Origin: Gallionella sp.
Lineage (GTDB): Bacteria > Pseudomonadota > Gammaproteobacteria > Burkholderiales > Gallionellaceae
Length of the DNA stretch: 64,000 nucleotides
Assembly: GCA_030682375.1 (NCBI GenBank)
Contig: JAUXOL010000022.1
Coordinates: forward strand, 1 to 64,000
Reading direction: 5' to 3'
Shown here: in pieces, positions 9,881 to 21,791 of the stretch
Layout: the number at the start of each line of letters is the position of its first letter
Numbering within the stretch: the first letter of the stretch is position 1
The notes under the pieces: generated by a model
What the model saw: only the letters and a program-made list of their open reading frames with translations
What the model was told of the DNA's origin: nothing
Database searches by the model: none
Made by a program: the position numbers and the translations under genes

Positions 9881-11299
9881 ATGCGTACTCTGATCATCGC
9901 TCTCGCACTCGCCATGCTGGCCGGTTGCGCACAAAACCCGGTTTCTGGGAAATCCGACTTCGTGATGATGTCGGAAAGCCAAGAGGTCGCAGTCGGCCGC
10001 CAGGCTGACGTCCAGGTCAAACAGCAATACAAAGTTTACGAGTCCAAGGCGCTGCAGGACTATGTCAACAGGGTAGGACAGAAACTCGCGAAGCAGAGCC
10101 ATCGACCCGACCTTTCCTATCACTTCACCGTGCTGGATTCCCCGGAAGTGAACGCCTTCGCGCTACCCGGCGGCTACGTCTATATCACGCGCGGCATCCT
10201 GGCCCATCTCAACAGTGAAGCCGAAATGGCCGCGGTAATCGGCCACGAGATCGGCCACGTCACCGCACGCCACGGCGTGCGCCAGCAGAGCGCCGCACAG
10301 GCCGCCAACATCGGCCTGACCATCGCCTCCATCTTTGTGCCGGAGATCGGATCGGTAGGCGGACAGAATCTCACCAACCTTGTCGGCGGCGCACTACTGT
10401 CCGGCTACGGGCGCGAGCACGAACTGGAATCGGACCGTTTAGGCGCACAATATCTGGCTCGCGCCGGATACGACCCGCAAGCCATCATCAGCATCCTGCG
10501 CACGCTGAAGAACCAGGAACTGAAGGACGCAGAACTGGCCAAGCAGGAAGGACGCGAGCCACGCCGCTACTCCGGCCTGTTCGCCACCCACCCTGACAAC
10601 GACACGCGACTGAAGGAAATCGTCGGCGAAGCCGACGGGCTGGTCTCCGCCCATCCATTCGAAGGACGCGAGGAATTCCTGCGCCAGATCGACGGCCTGG
10701 TGTTCGGCGATAACAGCGACCAAGGCATCGTACGCAACAATCGTTTCTACCATGCCGACCTCGGCATCGCCCTCGCTTTCCCGGAGTCCTGGCAGGTACA
10801 TAACCAGCCGAACACACTGATCGCGATCAGTCCGCGCGGCGAAGCGATGATGCAGCTGAAGATGGACCAGAAACCGCAAGGGACGCCGACCGAATATACG
10901 CGCCGCCTAGTGGGCTACGGCGCCCAGACGCAGTCGCTCGACCTGAACGGCCTGCCCGCCGCGACCTTCGAGCTGCCCAATGCGATGGGCGGCGTGATCT
11001 ATCACGACAAGAAAGCCTATATCCTGCAGGCCCAGGCCAAGGAGCGCGGAGGCCTGAGCGCCCACCGCAATGCGATCTTCGACACGGTTCGCAGCTTCCA
11101 TTCCATCACATCGGCCGAGCGCAAACTGGTCGAACCGCTGAGCGTCCGCATCATCACCGCGCGCTCGGGCGACACCTACGCCAAGCTGGCGCAAGGCTCG
11201 CCGTTGGGCAAATCCGCCGAGAGCTATCTGCGCCTGATCAACGCCCAGTACCCGGACGGCGAACCCAAGCCGGGACAGGCGATCAAGATCGTGGAATAG
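9881..11299 (+). CDS. M48 family metalloprotease lipoprotein (BepA/LoiP-like)
   Basis: 472 residues from the ATG at 9881, preceded by AGGAA. The signal ends in a lipobox LAGC (Cys16). The zinc motif HEIGH lies in AVIGHEIGHVTARHG and the third ligand is in YGREHELESDRLG. The C-terminal third contains a LysM-like module (VRIITARSGDTYAKLAQG). Such proteases act in the periplasm on misassembled outer-membrane proteins. This protein lacks an obvious TPR domain, so it is closer to the peptidase-plus-LysM branch than to E. coli BepA itself. An ATG 42 bases upstream would add an unlikely N-terminus before the signal peptide. Confidence 0.9.
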   Translation: MRTLIIALALAMLAGCAQNPVSGKSDFVMMSESQEVAVGRQADVQVKQQYKVYESKALQDYVNRVGQKLAKQSHRPDLSYHFTVLDSPEVNAFALPGGYVYITRGILAHLNSEAEMAAVIGHEIGHVTARHGVRQQSAAQAANIGLTIASIFVPEIGSVGGQNLTNLVGGALLSGYGREHELESDRLGAQYLARAGYDPQAIISILRTLKNQELKDAELAKQEGREPRRYSGLFATHPDNDTRLKEIVGEADGLVSAHPFEGREEFLRQIDGLVFGDNSDQGIVRNNRFYHADLGIALAFPESWQVHNQPNTLIAISPRGEAMMQLKMDQKPQGTPTEYTRRLVGYGAQTQSLDLNGLPAATFELPNAMGGVIYHDKKAYILQAQAKERGGLSAHRNAIFDTVRSFHSITSAERKLVEPLSVRIITARSGDTYAKLAQGSPLGKSAESYLRLINAQYPDGEPKPGQAIKIVE

Positions 11300-11345
11300 A
11301 CATGATAAAAAACAAAAACCGTAGCGAGTTCCGCAGCAGGTCTTA

Positions 11346-12992
11346 ATGTACTTCATAAAGCCGACAGACCCGCACCCGGTCACCCCCGCCAAAGCCGTGC
11401 TGCTCGGACTGCTGCTCCTGGTCTGGGTCTGCACCGGGCTGGTCGGCCACGACCCGTGGAAACCGGACGAAGCGACCAGCTTCGGCATCGTCTATTCGAT
11501 GCTGCAGAGCGGCGACTGGCTGGTGCCGACGCTGGTCGGCGAGCCTTACCTGGACAAGCCGCCGCTGTACTACTGGACCGCCGCCCTTTCCGCCAAACTG
11601 TTCGCCCCCCTGCTGCCGCTGCACGACGGCGCGCGCCTCGCCAGCGGATTCTATGTCGGGATGGCGCTGCTGTTCACCGGCCTCGCAGGGCGCAAGCTGT
11701 ACGGCGAGAACCGCGGCTGGGCTGCGGCGGTCATCCTGATTGGCTGCGTCGGCATGATGGTGCGCGGCCACCAGATGATCACCGATCTCGGCCTGCTGGC
11801 CGGCTGCGCGATGATGCTGCACGGCTTCTCGCTGAGCCAGGAACGCGCGGTGCGCGCCGGCGTCTGGATGGGCTTGGGTGTCGGCATCGGCTTCATGTCC
11901 AAGGGCTTCATCGCACCGGTACTGTTCCTGCTGATCGCCGCTGCGCTGCCTGCGCTATATGAGCAATGGCGCGAGCGCCGCTATTTCACCAGCCTCGCGG
12001 TCGCAGCACTATGCGCGCTGCCCTGGCTGACGGTCTGGCCGCTGCTGCTGTACCAGCATTCGCCGCGCCTGTTCGCCGCTTGGGCCTGGTCGCACAACAT
12101 CGGCAACTGGCTGAATTACGCGCAGCACGGCCCGAGCAAGGAATCGTTCTACTACCTGAAGAACCTGCCTTGGCTCGCATGGCCCGCGCTGCCGCTCGCG
12201 GCCTGGGCGGTGTGGCAGTCGCGCCACCGCCTCGCGCTGCGCGACGACCTGCAACTGCCGCTGGTCGCATTCGGCGTGATGCTGCTCACACTCAGCTTCG
12301 TGCCCAACATCAAGGAAGTGTTCGCGCTGCCGATGCTGCTGCCGCTGACGCTGCTCGCCACCGCCTCGCTGTCGGCGCTGAAACGCGGCGCGGCCAACGC
12401 GCTGGACTGGTTCGGTCTGATGACCTTCGCGCTGGTGGCGATCGCGATGTGGTGGGGCTGGGCCGGCCTGCTGCTGGACAATCACGCCAAGATCACGCTG
12501 TGGCTGAAGGACTACCAGCCCGGCTTCGAACCCGCGTTCGACGAACAGGCCTTCGGCGCCGCCATCGTCGCGACCGTGCTGTGGTTGGTGCTGGTATGGC
12601 GCGTAGGCCGCTCGATGCGCCGCGCCGTCACCAACTGGGCCGCAGGCATCACCCTCATCTGGGTGCTGGCGATGACGCTGTGGCTGCCTTGGCTGGACAG
12701 CGGCAAGAGCTACCGCAACATGGTCGGCTCGCTGCAACAATCCATGCCCAAGCATTACCGCTGCGTCGGCTACGACTATCTCGGCGAAGGCCAGCGCGCG
12801 ATGCTGCACTATTTCGGCGGCATCGTCACCCGCGCGGACCGCAAGGAACGCTGCGATCTGCGCCTGATCCAGGGCGACCGCTTATCCAAGCCACTGCTGG
12901 ACGAAACGCGTTGGAAAAAGATCTGGGAAGGCAGCCGCAAAGGCGACAAGAACGAGCATTACCGCCTCTACCGCCGCATCGACCGGCCCTAA
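11346..12992 (+). CDS. ArnT/GT39-like lipid-linked sugar glycosyltransferase
   Basis: 548-residue membrane protein with about a dozen hydrophobic segments. The first periplasmic loop [19 protein letters not shown] and the downstream LDKPPLYYW follow the pattern of PMT/ArnT (GT39/GT83) enzymes, in which an acidic residue of the DE pair is catalytic. These enzymes use polyprenyl-phosphate sugars to glycosylate lipid A, proteins or polymers in the periplasm. The substrate cannot be named. It starts 46 bases after the M48 gene and ends overlapping the convergent rutE-like gene by four bases. Confidence 0.85.
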   Translation: MYFIKPTDPHPVTPAKAVLLGLLLLVWVCTGLVGHDPWKPDEATSFGIVYSMLQSGDWLVPTLVGEPYLDKPPLYYWTAALSAKLFAPLLPLHDGARLASGFYVGMALLFTGLAGRKLYGENRGWAAAVILIGCVGMMVRGHQMITDLGLLAGCAMMLHGFSLSQERAVRAGVWMGLGVGIGFMSKGFIAPVLFLLIAAALPALYEQWRERRYFTSLAVAALCALPWLTVWPLLLYQHSPRLFAAWAWSHNIGNWLNYAQHGPSKESFYYLKNLPWLAWPALPLAAWAVWQSRHRLALRDDLQLPLVAFGVMLLTLSFVPNIKEVFALPMLLPLTLLATASLSALKRGAANALDWFGLMTFALVAIAMWWGWAGLLLDNHAKITLWLKDYQPGFEPAFDEQAFGAAIVATVLWLVLVWRVGRSMRRAVTNWAAGITLIWVLAMTLWLPWLDSGKSYRNMVGSLQQSMPKHYRCVGYDYLGEGQRAMLHYFGGIVTRADRKERCDLRLIQGDRLSKPLLDETRWKKIWEGSRKGDKNEHYRLYRRIDRP

Positions 12993-13573
12993 AGTATCTG
13001 CGCGGCTTCTTCGAAGTTCAGGCGCGGGCTGCGCGGGAACAACTTGCTCGCATCGCCGTAGCCCAGATTGACCACGAAGTTCGACTTGATCTTCGTACCC
13101 GCGAAAAACTCCTTGTCCACCATTTCGTTATTGAAGCCGGACATCGGTCCGGCGTCGAGCCCGAGAGAGCGCGCGGCGAGGATCAGGTAAGCGCCTTGCA
13201 GCGTACCGTTACGGAACGCGGTCGTGTCAATCACCGGCTGGTTGCCCGCGAACCACGAGCGCGCATCGGCATGCGGGAACAACTGCGGCAACTTCTCGTA
13301 GAACTCGTAATCCTGCGCGACGATAGCCGTCACCGGTGCGGTGCGCGTCTTCTCCTGATTGCCCGGGTCCATCGCCGACAGCAAGCGGCGCTTCGCCTCC
13401 TCGCTGCGCACGAACACGAAGCGCGCCGGACAACAGTTCGCGCTAGTCGGCCCCCACTTCATCAGATCGTAGAGCCGGTGGAGCAAGTCATCGTCCACCA
13501 GCCTATCCTGCCAGACGCTATGCGTGCGCGCCTCGCGAAAAAGAATATCCAGACTGCGGTCATCGAGTTGCAT
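12989..13573 (-). CDS. Nitroreductase-family flavoprotein, RutE-like (malonic semialdehyde reductase family)
   Basis: 194 residues, the usual length of RutE. Family features include [16 protein letters not shown] near the FMN site, AAYLI-type helix [14 protein letters not shown], and the C-terminal FVVNLGYGD. It is an FMN-dependent NAD(P)H oxidoreductase. RutE-type proteins reduce malonic semialdehyde in pyrimidine breakdown, but no other rut gene is present, so the physiological substrate is open. It is convergent with the GT39-like gene (4-base overlap). Confidence 0.85.
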   Translation of the reverse strand: MQLDDRSLDILFREARTHSVWQDRLVDDDLLHRLYDLMKWGPTSANCCPARFVFVRSEEAKRRLLSAMDPGNQEKTRTAPVTAIVAQDYEFYEKLPQLFPHADARSWFAGNQPVIDTTAFRNGTLQGAYLILAARSLGLDAGPMSGFNNEMVDKEFFAGTKIKSNFVVNLGYGDASKLFPRSPRLNFEEAAQIL

Positions 13574-13722
13574 GGCGCTCTCCTTTGCGGTTGATCGATG
13601 GAGTCAGGTTACACCATTCGGGCGATTCGCGATTCGCTTCGTCTGGCTATAGTACAGCCCAGACTGCGGCCGACATCTGATGTCTAAGGTTTGCACAACT
13701 GGCCGAAACGACCGGAGAAAAA

Positions 13723-14940
13723 CTAGCTGCGATAGCTCGCGTTTATCTTCACGTAATCGTACGAAAAATCGCAAGTCCACAAAGTCGCATTCACCGTTCC
13801 ACGATTCAGCACCACGCGGATGGTGATGTCGCTCTGCTGCATCACGCGCTGGCCGTCTTCCTCGCGATAGGAAGCCGCACGCCCGCCGCTCTCGGCGACC
13901 AGCACATCATCGAGATACAACGACAACGTATCGACATCGAGGTCGCCCACACCGGCATAGCCGATGGCGGCGAGGATGCGGCCGAGGTTGGGGTCGGAGG
14001 CGAAGAACGCGGTCTTGACCAGCGGCGAGTGGGCGATGGCGTAGCCGATCTTCTTGCATTCGGCTTCGTCGCGGCCGCCTTCGACCTTGATAGTGATGAA
14101 CTTGGTCGCACCCTCGCCGTCGCGCACGATGGCTTGCGCCAGCACGGTGGCGACTTCGGTGACGACGGCCTGCAACGCCGCACTGTTCGCCTCGTCGACC
14201 ACCGCACCGCTCTTGCCGGTGGCGATCAGCATCAACGCGTCGTTGGTGGAGGTGTCGCCGTCGACGGTGATGCAGTTGAACGAACGGTTCGCAGCCTCGC
14301 TGACGATCTGTTGCAGCAGCGGCTGCGCGACGACCGCATCGGTGGCGATGTAGCCCAGCATGGTCGCCATGTTCGGGTGGATCATGCCGGAGCCCTTGGA
14401 CATGCCGGTCACAGTGACGGTCTTGCCGTCGATCTGCACCTGTTTGCTCACCGCCTTGGCGACGATGTCGGTGGTCATGATCGCATGGGCGGCGTCGAAC
14501 CAGTTGTCTTCGACCGCATTGGCCACCGCGCGCGGCAGGCCGACTGCGATCTTCGCGACCGGCAGCGGCTCCATGATGACGCCGGTAGAGAACGGCAGGA
14601 TCTGCGACGGTTTACAGCCCAGCAGACCGGCCAGCGCGGCGCAGGTCGCGCGCGCGTCCTGCATCCCCTGCTCGCCGGTGCCGGCGTTGGCGTTGCCGGT
14701 GTTGACCACCAGCGCGCGTATACCGTCAGGCTGCGCCAGATGCTCGCGCGCGACGATCACCGGCGCGGCGCAGAAGCGGTTGGTGGTGAACACGCCGGCG
14801 ACCTGTGCGCCTGCGCACAGTTGCATCACCAGCACGTCCTTGCGGTCGGGGCGCTTGATGCCCGCTTCCGCGGTTCCCAGAGAAACGCCCGCAACGGGCA
14901 GCAGTTCGGCCGCAGCGGGCGTCGTCAGATTGACCGGCAT
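13723..14940 (-). CDS. argJ: Bifunctional glutamate N-acetyltransferase/N-acetylornithine acetyltransferase
   Basis: 405 residues. The autocleavage site that splits ArgJ into alpha and beta chains is in [15 protein letters not shown], where the Thr becomes the nucleophile. FSTGVIMEP and the C-terminal [17 protein letters not shown] match the family. It transfers the acetyl group from N-acetylornithine to glutamate, recycling acetate in arginine synthesis. The ATG at 14940 starts [18 protein letters not shown], the usual N-terminus; the longer reading begins inside an upstream repeat. The secA-argJ neighbourhood is common in betaproteobacteria. Confidence 0.96.
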   Translation of the reverse strand: MPVNLTTPAAAELLPVAGVSLGTAEAGIKRPDRKDVLVMQLCAGAQVAGVFTTNRFCAAPVIVAREHLAQPDGIRALVVNTGNANAGTGEQGMQDARATCAALAGLLGCKPSQILPFSTGVIMEPLPVAKIAVGLPRAVANAVEDNWFDAAHAIMTTDIVAKAVSKQVQIDGKTVTVTGMSKGSGMIHPNMATMLGYIATDAVVAQPLLQQIVSEAANRSFNCITVDGDTSTNDALMLIATGKSGAVVDEANSAALQAVVTEVATVLAQAIVRDGEGATKFITIKVEGGRDEAECKKIGYAIAHSPLVKTAFFASDPNLGRILAAIGYAGVGDLDVDTLSLYLDDVLVAESGGRAASYREEDGQRVMQQSDITIRVVLNRGTVNATLWTCDFSYDYVKINASYRS

Positions 14941-14961
14941 GAATTTTTTCCTGTTTATTGG

Positions 14962-15112
14962 AGCTGGTAGCCCGTAGCTTGTGGCTGGTAGCAAAACCGG
15001 CTTGGCTACAGTCTATTAGCTACCTGCTGCAAGCTGATTAAGCTGGCAGCCCTTAGCTCGTAGCAAAACCGGTTTAGCTACAAGCTACCCGCCACCAGCT
15101 ACAAGCTGATTA
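14962..15112. repeat. Two imperfect tandem copies of a ~75-bp element rich in AGCTAC/GTAGCT motifs
   Basis: Copy one covers 14962-15040 and copy two 15041-15112. Shared pieces in the same order are AGCTGG(T/C)AGCCC, TAGCAAAACCGG, GGCTACA/AGCTACA and AAGCTGATTA. The second copy ends inside the stop codon of the cyclic-nucleotide-binding gene (TAA at 15110-15112). The sequence fills almost the whole gap to argJ. Confidence 0.75.
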
Positions 15113-15595
15113 GTAACGTCCGTGGGTACGATAGATGTAGTTGCTGAGTTCGGCCGATTCGGTGTTCATGCGGCGCACGATGCCGTGCATGTTGCGCGCC
15201 AACCCTCGCATCACCTTATACACAATCATCGGGTGCGAGTTGATCAGCGTCTCGAACTTGGGACGCTCCAACCCCAACACCTTGGTATCGCCGACCGCAT
15301 ACAGCGTCGCGCTGACCTGCGAGGCCGCACCGCCGACGAAAGTGATCATGCCGGCCAGATCGCCCGGCTTGAGGACGTGGATAGTAGTCGTGCCTTCGCC
15401 GCTTTGTATCCTCACCTCGATATCGCCGTGCGCCAAGATATACAAGTTGTCAGGCTGGTCATCTCCCGGCTTGACGATGACATCGCCACCCTTGTAGTCG
15501 CGAACGTCGAACAAACCCGCCAGAATCTCCACCTCGGCATCGCTCAGCTCCTCGGTGATGGTTGAGGTGCGCAGCGTATCGATCACTAGTGACAT
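15110..15595 (-). CDS. Stand-alone cyclic-nucleotide-binding domain protein
   Basis: 161 residues consisting of one cNMP-binding beta-roll (GGDVIVKPGD, then LYILAHGDIEVRI, then HVLKPGDLAGMITFVGG) and a helical C-terminus. No DNA-binding helix-turn-helix follows, unlike CRP/FNR proteins. The phosphate-binding cassette is atypical (no clear GExxLxxxxxR-A), so cyclic nucleotide binding is uncertain. It may act by protein contacts. It lies 22 bases downstream of secA on the same strand. Confidence 0.8.
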   Translation of the reverse strand: MSLVIDTLRTSTITEELSDAEVEILAGLFDVRDYKGGDVIVKPGDDQPDNLYILAHGDIEVRIQSGEGTTTIHVLKPGDLAGMITFVGGAASQVSATLYAVGDTKVLGLERPKFETLINSHPMIVYKVMRGLARNMHGIVRRMNTESAELSNYIYRTHGRY

Positions 15596-15617
15596 CTTGC
15601 TTTCTCCCTTTTGCGTA

Positions 15618-18338
<2,721 letters not shown>

Positions 18339-18358
18339 GTTCTCGTTTTCTCTGCTGC

Positions 18359-18395
18359 AAAAAATAAAAGGGTGAGGCGATCCATCACCTCACCC
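18359..18395 (-). terminator. Rho-independent terminator between the M23 gene and secA
   Basis: On the minus strand GGGTGAGG (18388-18395), a 10-base loop and CCTCACCC (18370-18377) form an 8-bp stem followed by TTTTATTTTTT. It lies about 20 bases after the M23 stop and ends about 20 bases before the secA ATG, so secA likely has a promoter inside or read-through. Confidence 0.8.
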
Positions 18396-18416
18396 CCGGA
18401 CATTACTGTCTCGCCA

Positions 18417-19337
18417 TCAGCCGTGCGCGTCCTGCAGGAAACGCACGGGATTCTGGGCGATACCCTTATAACGGACTTCAAAATGCAGGTGGTTGCCGGT
18501 GGAACGCCCGGTGCTGCCGACTTCGGCGATCTTGTCGCCGCGCCGCACCACCTGCCCCACTTTGGCCAGCAAACGCGAAGCGTGCGCGTAGCGCGTCACA
18601 ATGTCGTTGCCGTGATCGATCTCGACCATATTACCATACTGGGGATGGTAATCGGAGTACGCCACCACGCCGCCTGCAGAGGCGCGGATGGCTGTCCCCT
18701 GAGGCACCATGTAGTCCACGCCCTCGTGCATCGCGCTCGCGCCGGTGAACGGGTCGAGACGCCAGCCGAAGTTAGACGAATAGAAACCCTGAGTGATAGG
18801 CGGGATCGAAGGCAACAGCTTGCGGCTCAACTGGTTCTGCAGCAGCATGGTCTCCAGCGCCATCAGCTTGTCGCTGCGGTCGTTCACCAGCTGCGTCAAG
18901 GTATCGAGCTGCTGATCCAGGCTGGCCACCGACATCTGCTGTGCCGACGTCGTCACCAACGGACCGCCCTGTGCCGGCGGCTGATCGAAACGAAAATCCT
19001 CGGGCTTCATACCGGTGAGCTTGGCCAGACGCGAGCCCAACGCATCCAGACGCTGCATCTGCGCCTGCATCTGGCCGACGCGCACCGCCATCACATCCAG
19101 GCTGCTGTGCACATAGGTCTGCTGTTTCGCCCGCTCCTCGCTCTGTATGCTGGACAGCAAGGCGCGCACGCCGTCGTTCAAGCCTTCCGGAGCGAAGCGC
19201 GCCAGCGTGTATTGCAGCGCGAATGTCGCCATCCAGACCATCACGAACACCGACAGCGCCAGCAATGCGATCTGCCAGCCGCCCAGCGTGATGCTGCGGG
19301 ATTTTGCCAATCGGTTGGAAACTAGAATAATATTCAC
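18417..19337 (-). CDS. M23 (LytM) family peptidase, membrane-anchored
   Basis: 306 residues. One N-terminal membrane segment (about 22-42), a coiled-coil region (about 70-175), and a C-terminal LytM domain with zinc ligands in SAMHEGVDYMV and HLHFEVRYKG. It cleaves peptidoglycan cross-links or, like EnvC/NlpD, activates amidases; all key residues are present, so it may be catalytic. M23 followed by secA, with a divergent DUF721 gene, is a conserved betaproteobacterial arrangement. Confidence 0.92.
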   Translation of the reverse strand: MNIILVSNRLAKSRSITLGGWQIALLALSVFVMVWMATFALQYTLARFAPEGLNDGVRALLSSIQSEERAKQQTYVHSSLDVMAVRVGQMQAQMQRLDALGSRLAKLTGMKPEDFRFDQPPAQGGPLVTTSAQQMSVASLDQQLDTLTQLVNDRSDKLMALETMLLQNQLSRKLLPSIPPITQGFYSSNFGWRLDPFTGASAMHEGVDYMVPQGTAIRASAGGVVAYSDYHPQYGNMVEIDHGNDIVTRYAHASRLLAKVGQVVRRGDKIAEVGSTGRSTGNHLHFEVRYKGIAQNPVRFLQDAHG

Positions 19338-19368
19338 TTCCCGCTCCCTTATTTATATTGTCTATCCT

Positions 19369-19794
19369 GTGGCGCAACGATTCGGATCACTACTCGGCAA
19401 CAACCCGGAACTCCGTCCGCTCGTCTCCAGAGCCCAGGCCCTGTCGACCCTGCAGCGTCAGTTCACGAACGCCGCCCCGCCCTATCTTGCCCAATCCTGC
19501 ACAGTGCTGGGACTGCAGTTCGGGACGCTCACCGTCGCTGCGGCAAATTCCACCGTCGCCGCGAAACTGCGCCAACTTGCGCCGGAACTCGTTGTTTTAT
19601 TGCAAAACAAGGGGTGCGAGGTTAGCGGAATCCGCGTCAAGGTGCAAGTCGGCTATGCGCCCGCGCCGCGCCGTCAACAGCCCCGCGAACTGAGCAGCAC
19701 CGCGCGCAACGCACTCAGCCGCCTCAGCGAATCGCTCGAGAATTCCCCCCTCAAGCTCGCATTGAGGAAACTCGCCAAAACAAAAGAACAGTGA
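19369..19794 (+). CDS. DUF721/DciA-family protein
   Basis: About 141 residues from the GTG at 19369 (AQRFGSLLGNNPELRPLVSRAQ). The pattern of a short helical start, LQRQF..AAPPYLAQSCTV, and the KH-like core LTVAAANSTVAAKLRQLAPELVVLL is that of DUF721, which includes the DciA replicative-helicase loaders. The C-terminal tail is basic (LRKLAKTKEQ). It is divergent from the M23 gene, whose start is 31 bases away. The exact start is uncertain because there is no clear Shine-Dalgarno site; longer readings would run into the M23 coding region. Confidence 0.78.
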   Translation: MAQRFGSLLGNNPELRPLVSRAQALSTLQRQFTNAAPPYLAQSCTVLGLQFGTLTVAAANSTVAAKLRQLAPELVVLLQNKGCEVSGIRVKVQVGYAPAPRRQQPRELSSTARNALSRLSESLENSPLKLALRKLAKTKEQ

Positions 19795-19860
19795 CGATGA
19801 GCGAACCGGGCTGCGCAGTATAATCACGGCCACCATCCCCGCATCAGGAACCGCACCGAG

Positions 19861-20601
19861 ATGAAGAAATCACCTGTTCTTATACTGCTGAGCTGCCTCA
19901 TCCTGTTTACTGCATCGTTCCCGGCGATCGCATGGCAACAGACGGACATCGAATCCACGCGCGATGCGAGCAATGCCTACGATGCCGGCGATTATGCCAA
20001 AGCATCGCTGCTGTATAGCCTGCTGGCAAAACAGGGTAATGCCGTCGCCCAATTCAATCTTGGCGTCATGTATGAACGCGGCCAGCATCTGCCCCGTAAC
20101 GCCAAGGAGGCGATCCAGTGGTACTTGCTCGCCGCAGAACAAGGTTATGCCCCGGCGCAGTTCAGGCTGGGAAGGCTCTTTGCCAAAGGCAAAGCCGTAC
20201 CGCAGGACTACGCCAGAGCATCCAGCCTCTACCTGGCCGCTGCCGAACAGGGCCATGCTCCGGCCCAGATCAGTCTGGGCGTCATGTATGAGAAAGGGGT
20301 CGGCGTACTCCAGAACCACCAATTGGCGACCCATTGGTACCAAATGGCGGCAGCCCAGGGCGACCCCACGGCCCAGCGCAATCTTGCGGAAGCTTACAAT
20401 GCCGGGCGAGGCGTGCCGCAAGATCCGGTTCGGGCCTATATGTGGATGAATATTGCCGCTGCCAATGCCAAAACCTCCATCGCCCGAACTCAATATGTCG
20501 AACGACTCGCATCCATGGCAGGGAAAATGAGCACCGAGCAGCTCACGCAGGCGCGGTCGCTCGTCGCGAGCTGCGCCGCATCTAACTATAAAGGCTGTTA
20601 G
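19861..20601 (+). CDS. Exported Sel1-repeat protein
   Basis: 246 residues with a signal peptide (MKKSPVLILLSCLILFTASFPAIA) and four to five Sel1-like TPR repeats, seen as AQFNLGVMYERG, AQFRLGRLFAKG, AQISLGVMYEKG and AQRNLAEAYNAGRGVPQD. Sel1 repeats form alpha-solenoids that bind proteins. The C-terminus carries Cys residues (SCAASNYKGC). Function is unknown; periplasmic scaffolding is plausible. It ends overlapping the convergent 66-residue membrane gene by four bases. Confidence 0.88.
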   Translation: MKKSPVLILLSCLILFTASFPAIAWQQTDIESTRDASNAYDAGDYAKASLLYSLLAKQGNAVAQFNLGVMYERGQHLPRNAKEAIQWYLLAAEQGYAPAQFRLGRLFAKGKAVPQDYARASSLYLAAAEQGHAPAQISLGVMYEKGVGVLQNHQLATHWYQMAAAQGDPTAQRNLAEAYNAGRGVPQDPVRAYMWMNIAAANAKTSIARTQYVERLASMAGKMSTEQLTQARSLVASCAASNYKGC

Positions 20602-20798
20602 ACCAGCACTCGCCACCCCACCAGCACGAAGTGTTCGAGCACATACAGCAGCACGAACACGGCCAGCACCAGTAAGGTAAAACGCAGCGTCTTGCGGACG
20701 AACTCCAGATAGCGCCGGTCGCGCGTGAAGACGTACATCCCCATGCCGAGCACCAGCAGCAAGGCTACCAAAAAGAAGAACAGGCGCAGGATCAGCAT
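20598..20798 (-). CDS. Small two-helix membrane protein
   Basis: 66 residues, MLILRLFFFLVALLLVLGMG then a charged linker (FTRDRRYLEFVRKTLRF) and a second hydrophobic helix (TLLVLAVFVLLYVLEHFVLV). It begins 18 bases after the lpxC stop in the same direction and is probably cotranscribed with lpxC at the end of the dcw cluster. I do not recognise a function. Confidence 0.75.
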   Translation of the reverse strand: MLILRLFFFLVALLLVLGMGMYVFTRDRRYLEFVRKTLRFTLLVLAVFVLLYVLEHFVLVGWRVLV

Positions 20799-20816
20799 AA
20801 CGCTGGCGTATCGAAG

Positions 20817-21728
20817 TTACGCGATCTGCAACTGCAGGCGCAGAAACGCCGGGGCGTCTTCCACGCTATCGAAAGTGACGAACTCCCACGCCTGCTCGTC
20901 GGCCAGCAGGGCGCGCACCAGCGCATTGTTCAGCGCATGGCCGGACTTGAATCCGGAGAACGCACCGATCAGAGGATGTCCGAGCATATATAAGTCGCCG
21001 ATGGCGTCGAGCACCTTGTGCTTGACGAACTCGTCCTCGAAACGCAGTCCTTCGGCATTCAGCACGCGGTATTCGTCCATCACGATGGCATTGTCCAGGC
21101 TGCCGCCCAGCGCCAGCCCCTGCGCACGCATGTTCTCGACATCCTGCATGAAACCGAAGGTACGTGCGCGGCTGATGTCGCGCACATAGGACTCCTCGCC
21201 CAGATCGACCGTGACATGCTGCTTGGTGTTGGCGAACACCGGATGAGCGAAGTTGATCGTGAAGGTCAGCTTGTAGCCGTTAAAGGGATCGAAGCGCACC
21301 CACTTGTCGCCCTGCTTCAGCTCGACGCTCTTCTTCACTCGAATGAACTGCTTGGCTGCGGACTGCTCGACGATACCCGCCGATTGCAGCAGGAAGATGA
21401 ACGTGCCTGCGCTGCCGTCCATGATGGGCACCTCGGCGCTGTCCAGATCGACGTAGGCGTTATCGACACCCAAACCTGCGAAAGCCGACATCAGATGCTC
21501 GACGGTAGCGATGCGCACGCCGTTCTGCTCCATGCAAGTCGAGAGCCGCGTGTCGTGCACCAGATCGGCGCGCGCACGTATCTCTTCCACCGGCTTGACG
21601 TCCACACGGCGGAACACGATCCCGGTGTTGACCGGGGCCGGACGCAACCCTAGCGTGACCTTCTGGCCGCTGTGCAAGCCGACCCCCGTCACGCTGACGG
21701 ATCCCTTCAATGTGCGTTGCTTGACCAT
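20817..21728 (-). CDS. lpxC: UDP-3-O-acyl-N-acetylglucosamine deacetylase
   Basis: 303 residues from [21 protein letters not shown]. The zinc ligands lie in [10 protein letters not shown] and [20 protein letters not shown] (His and Asp), with the second catalytic His in LGHPLIGAF. It carries out the first committed step of lipid A synthesis in the cytoplasm, which shows that the organism makes LPS. The ATG at 21728 has AGGA upstream; the longer ORF adds 13 residues without family support. It is the last gene of the division cluster, 63 bases after ftsZ. Confidence 0.97.
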   Translation of the reverse strand: MVKQRTLKGSVSVTGVGLHSGQKVTLGLRPAPVNTGIVFRRVDVKPVEEIRARADLVHDTRLSTCMEQNGVRIATVEHLMSAFAGLGVDNAYVDLDSAEVPIMDGSAGTFIFLLQSAGIVEQSAAKQFIRVKKSVELKQGDKWVRFDPFNGYKLTFTINFAHPVFANTKQHVTVDLGEESYVRDISRARTFGFMQDVENMRAQGLALGGSLDNAIVMDEYRVLNAEGLRFEDEFVKHKVLDAIGDLYMLGHPLIGAFSGFKSGHALNNALVRALLADEQAWEFVTFDSVEDAPAFLRLQLQIA

Positions 21729-21791
21729 CGGTGTCCTGAGCGAGAAATCATGAGGCGATTTTAACACGCCCCTGAAGCCGCTCCCGCCCCG

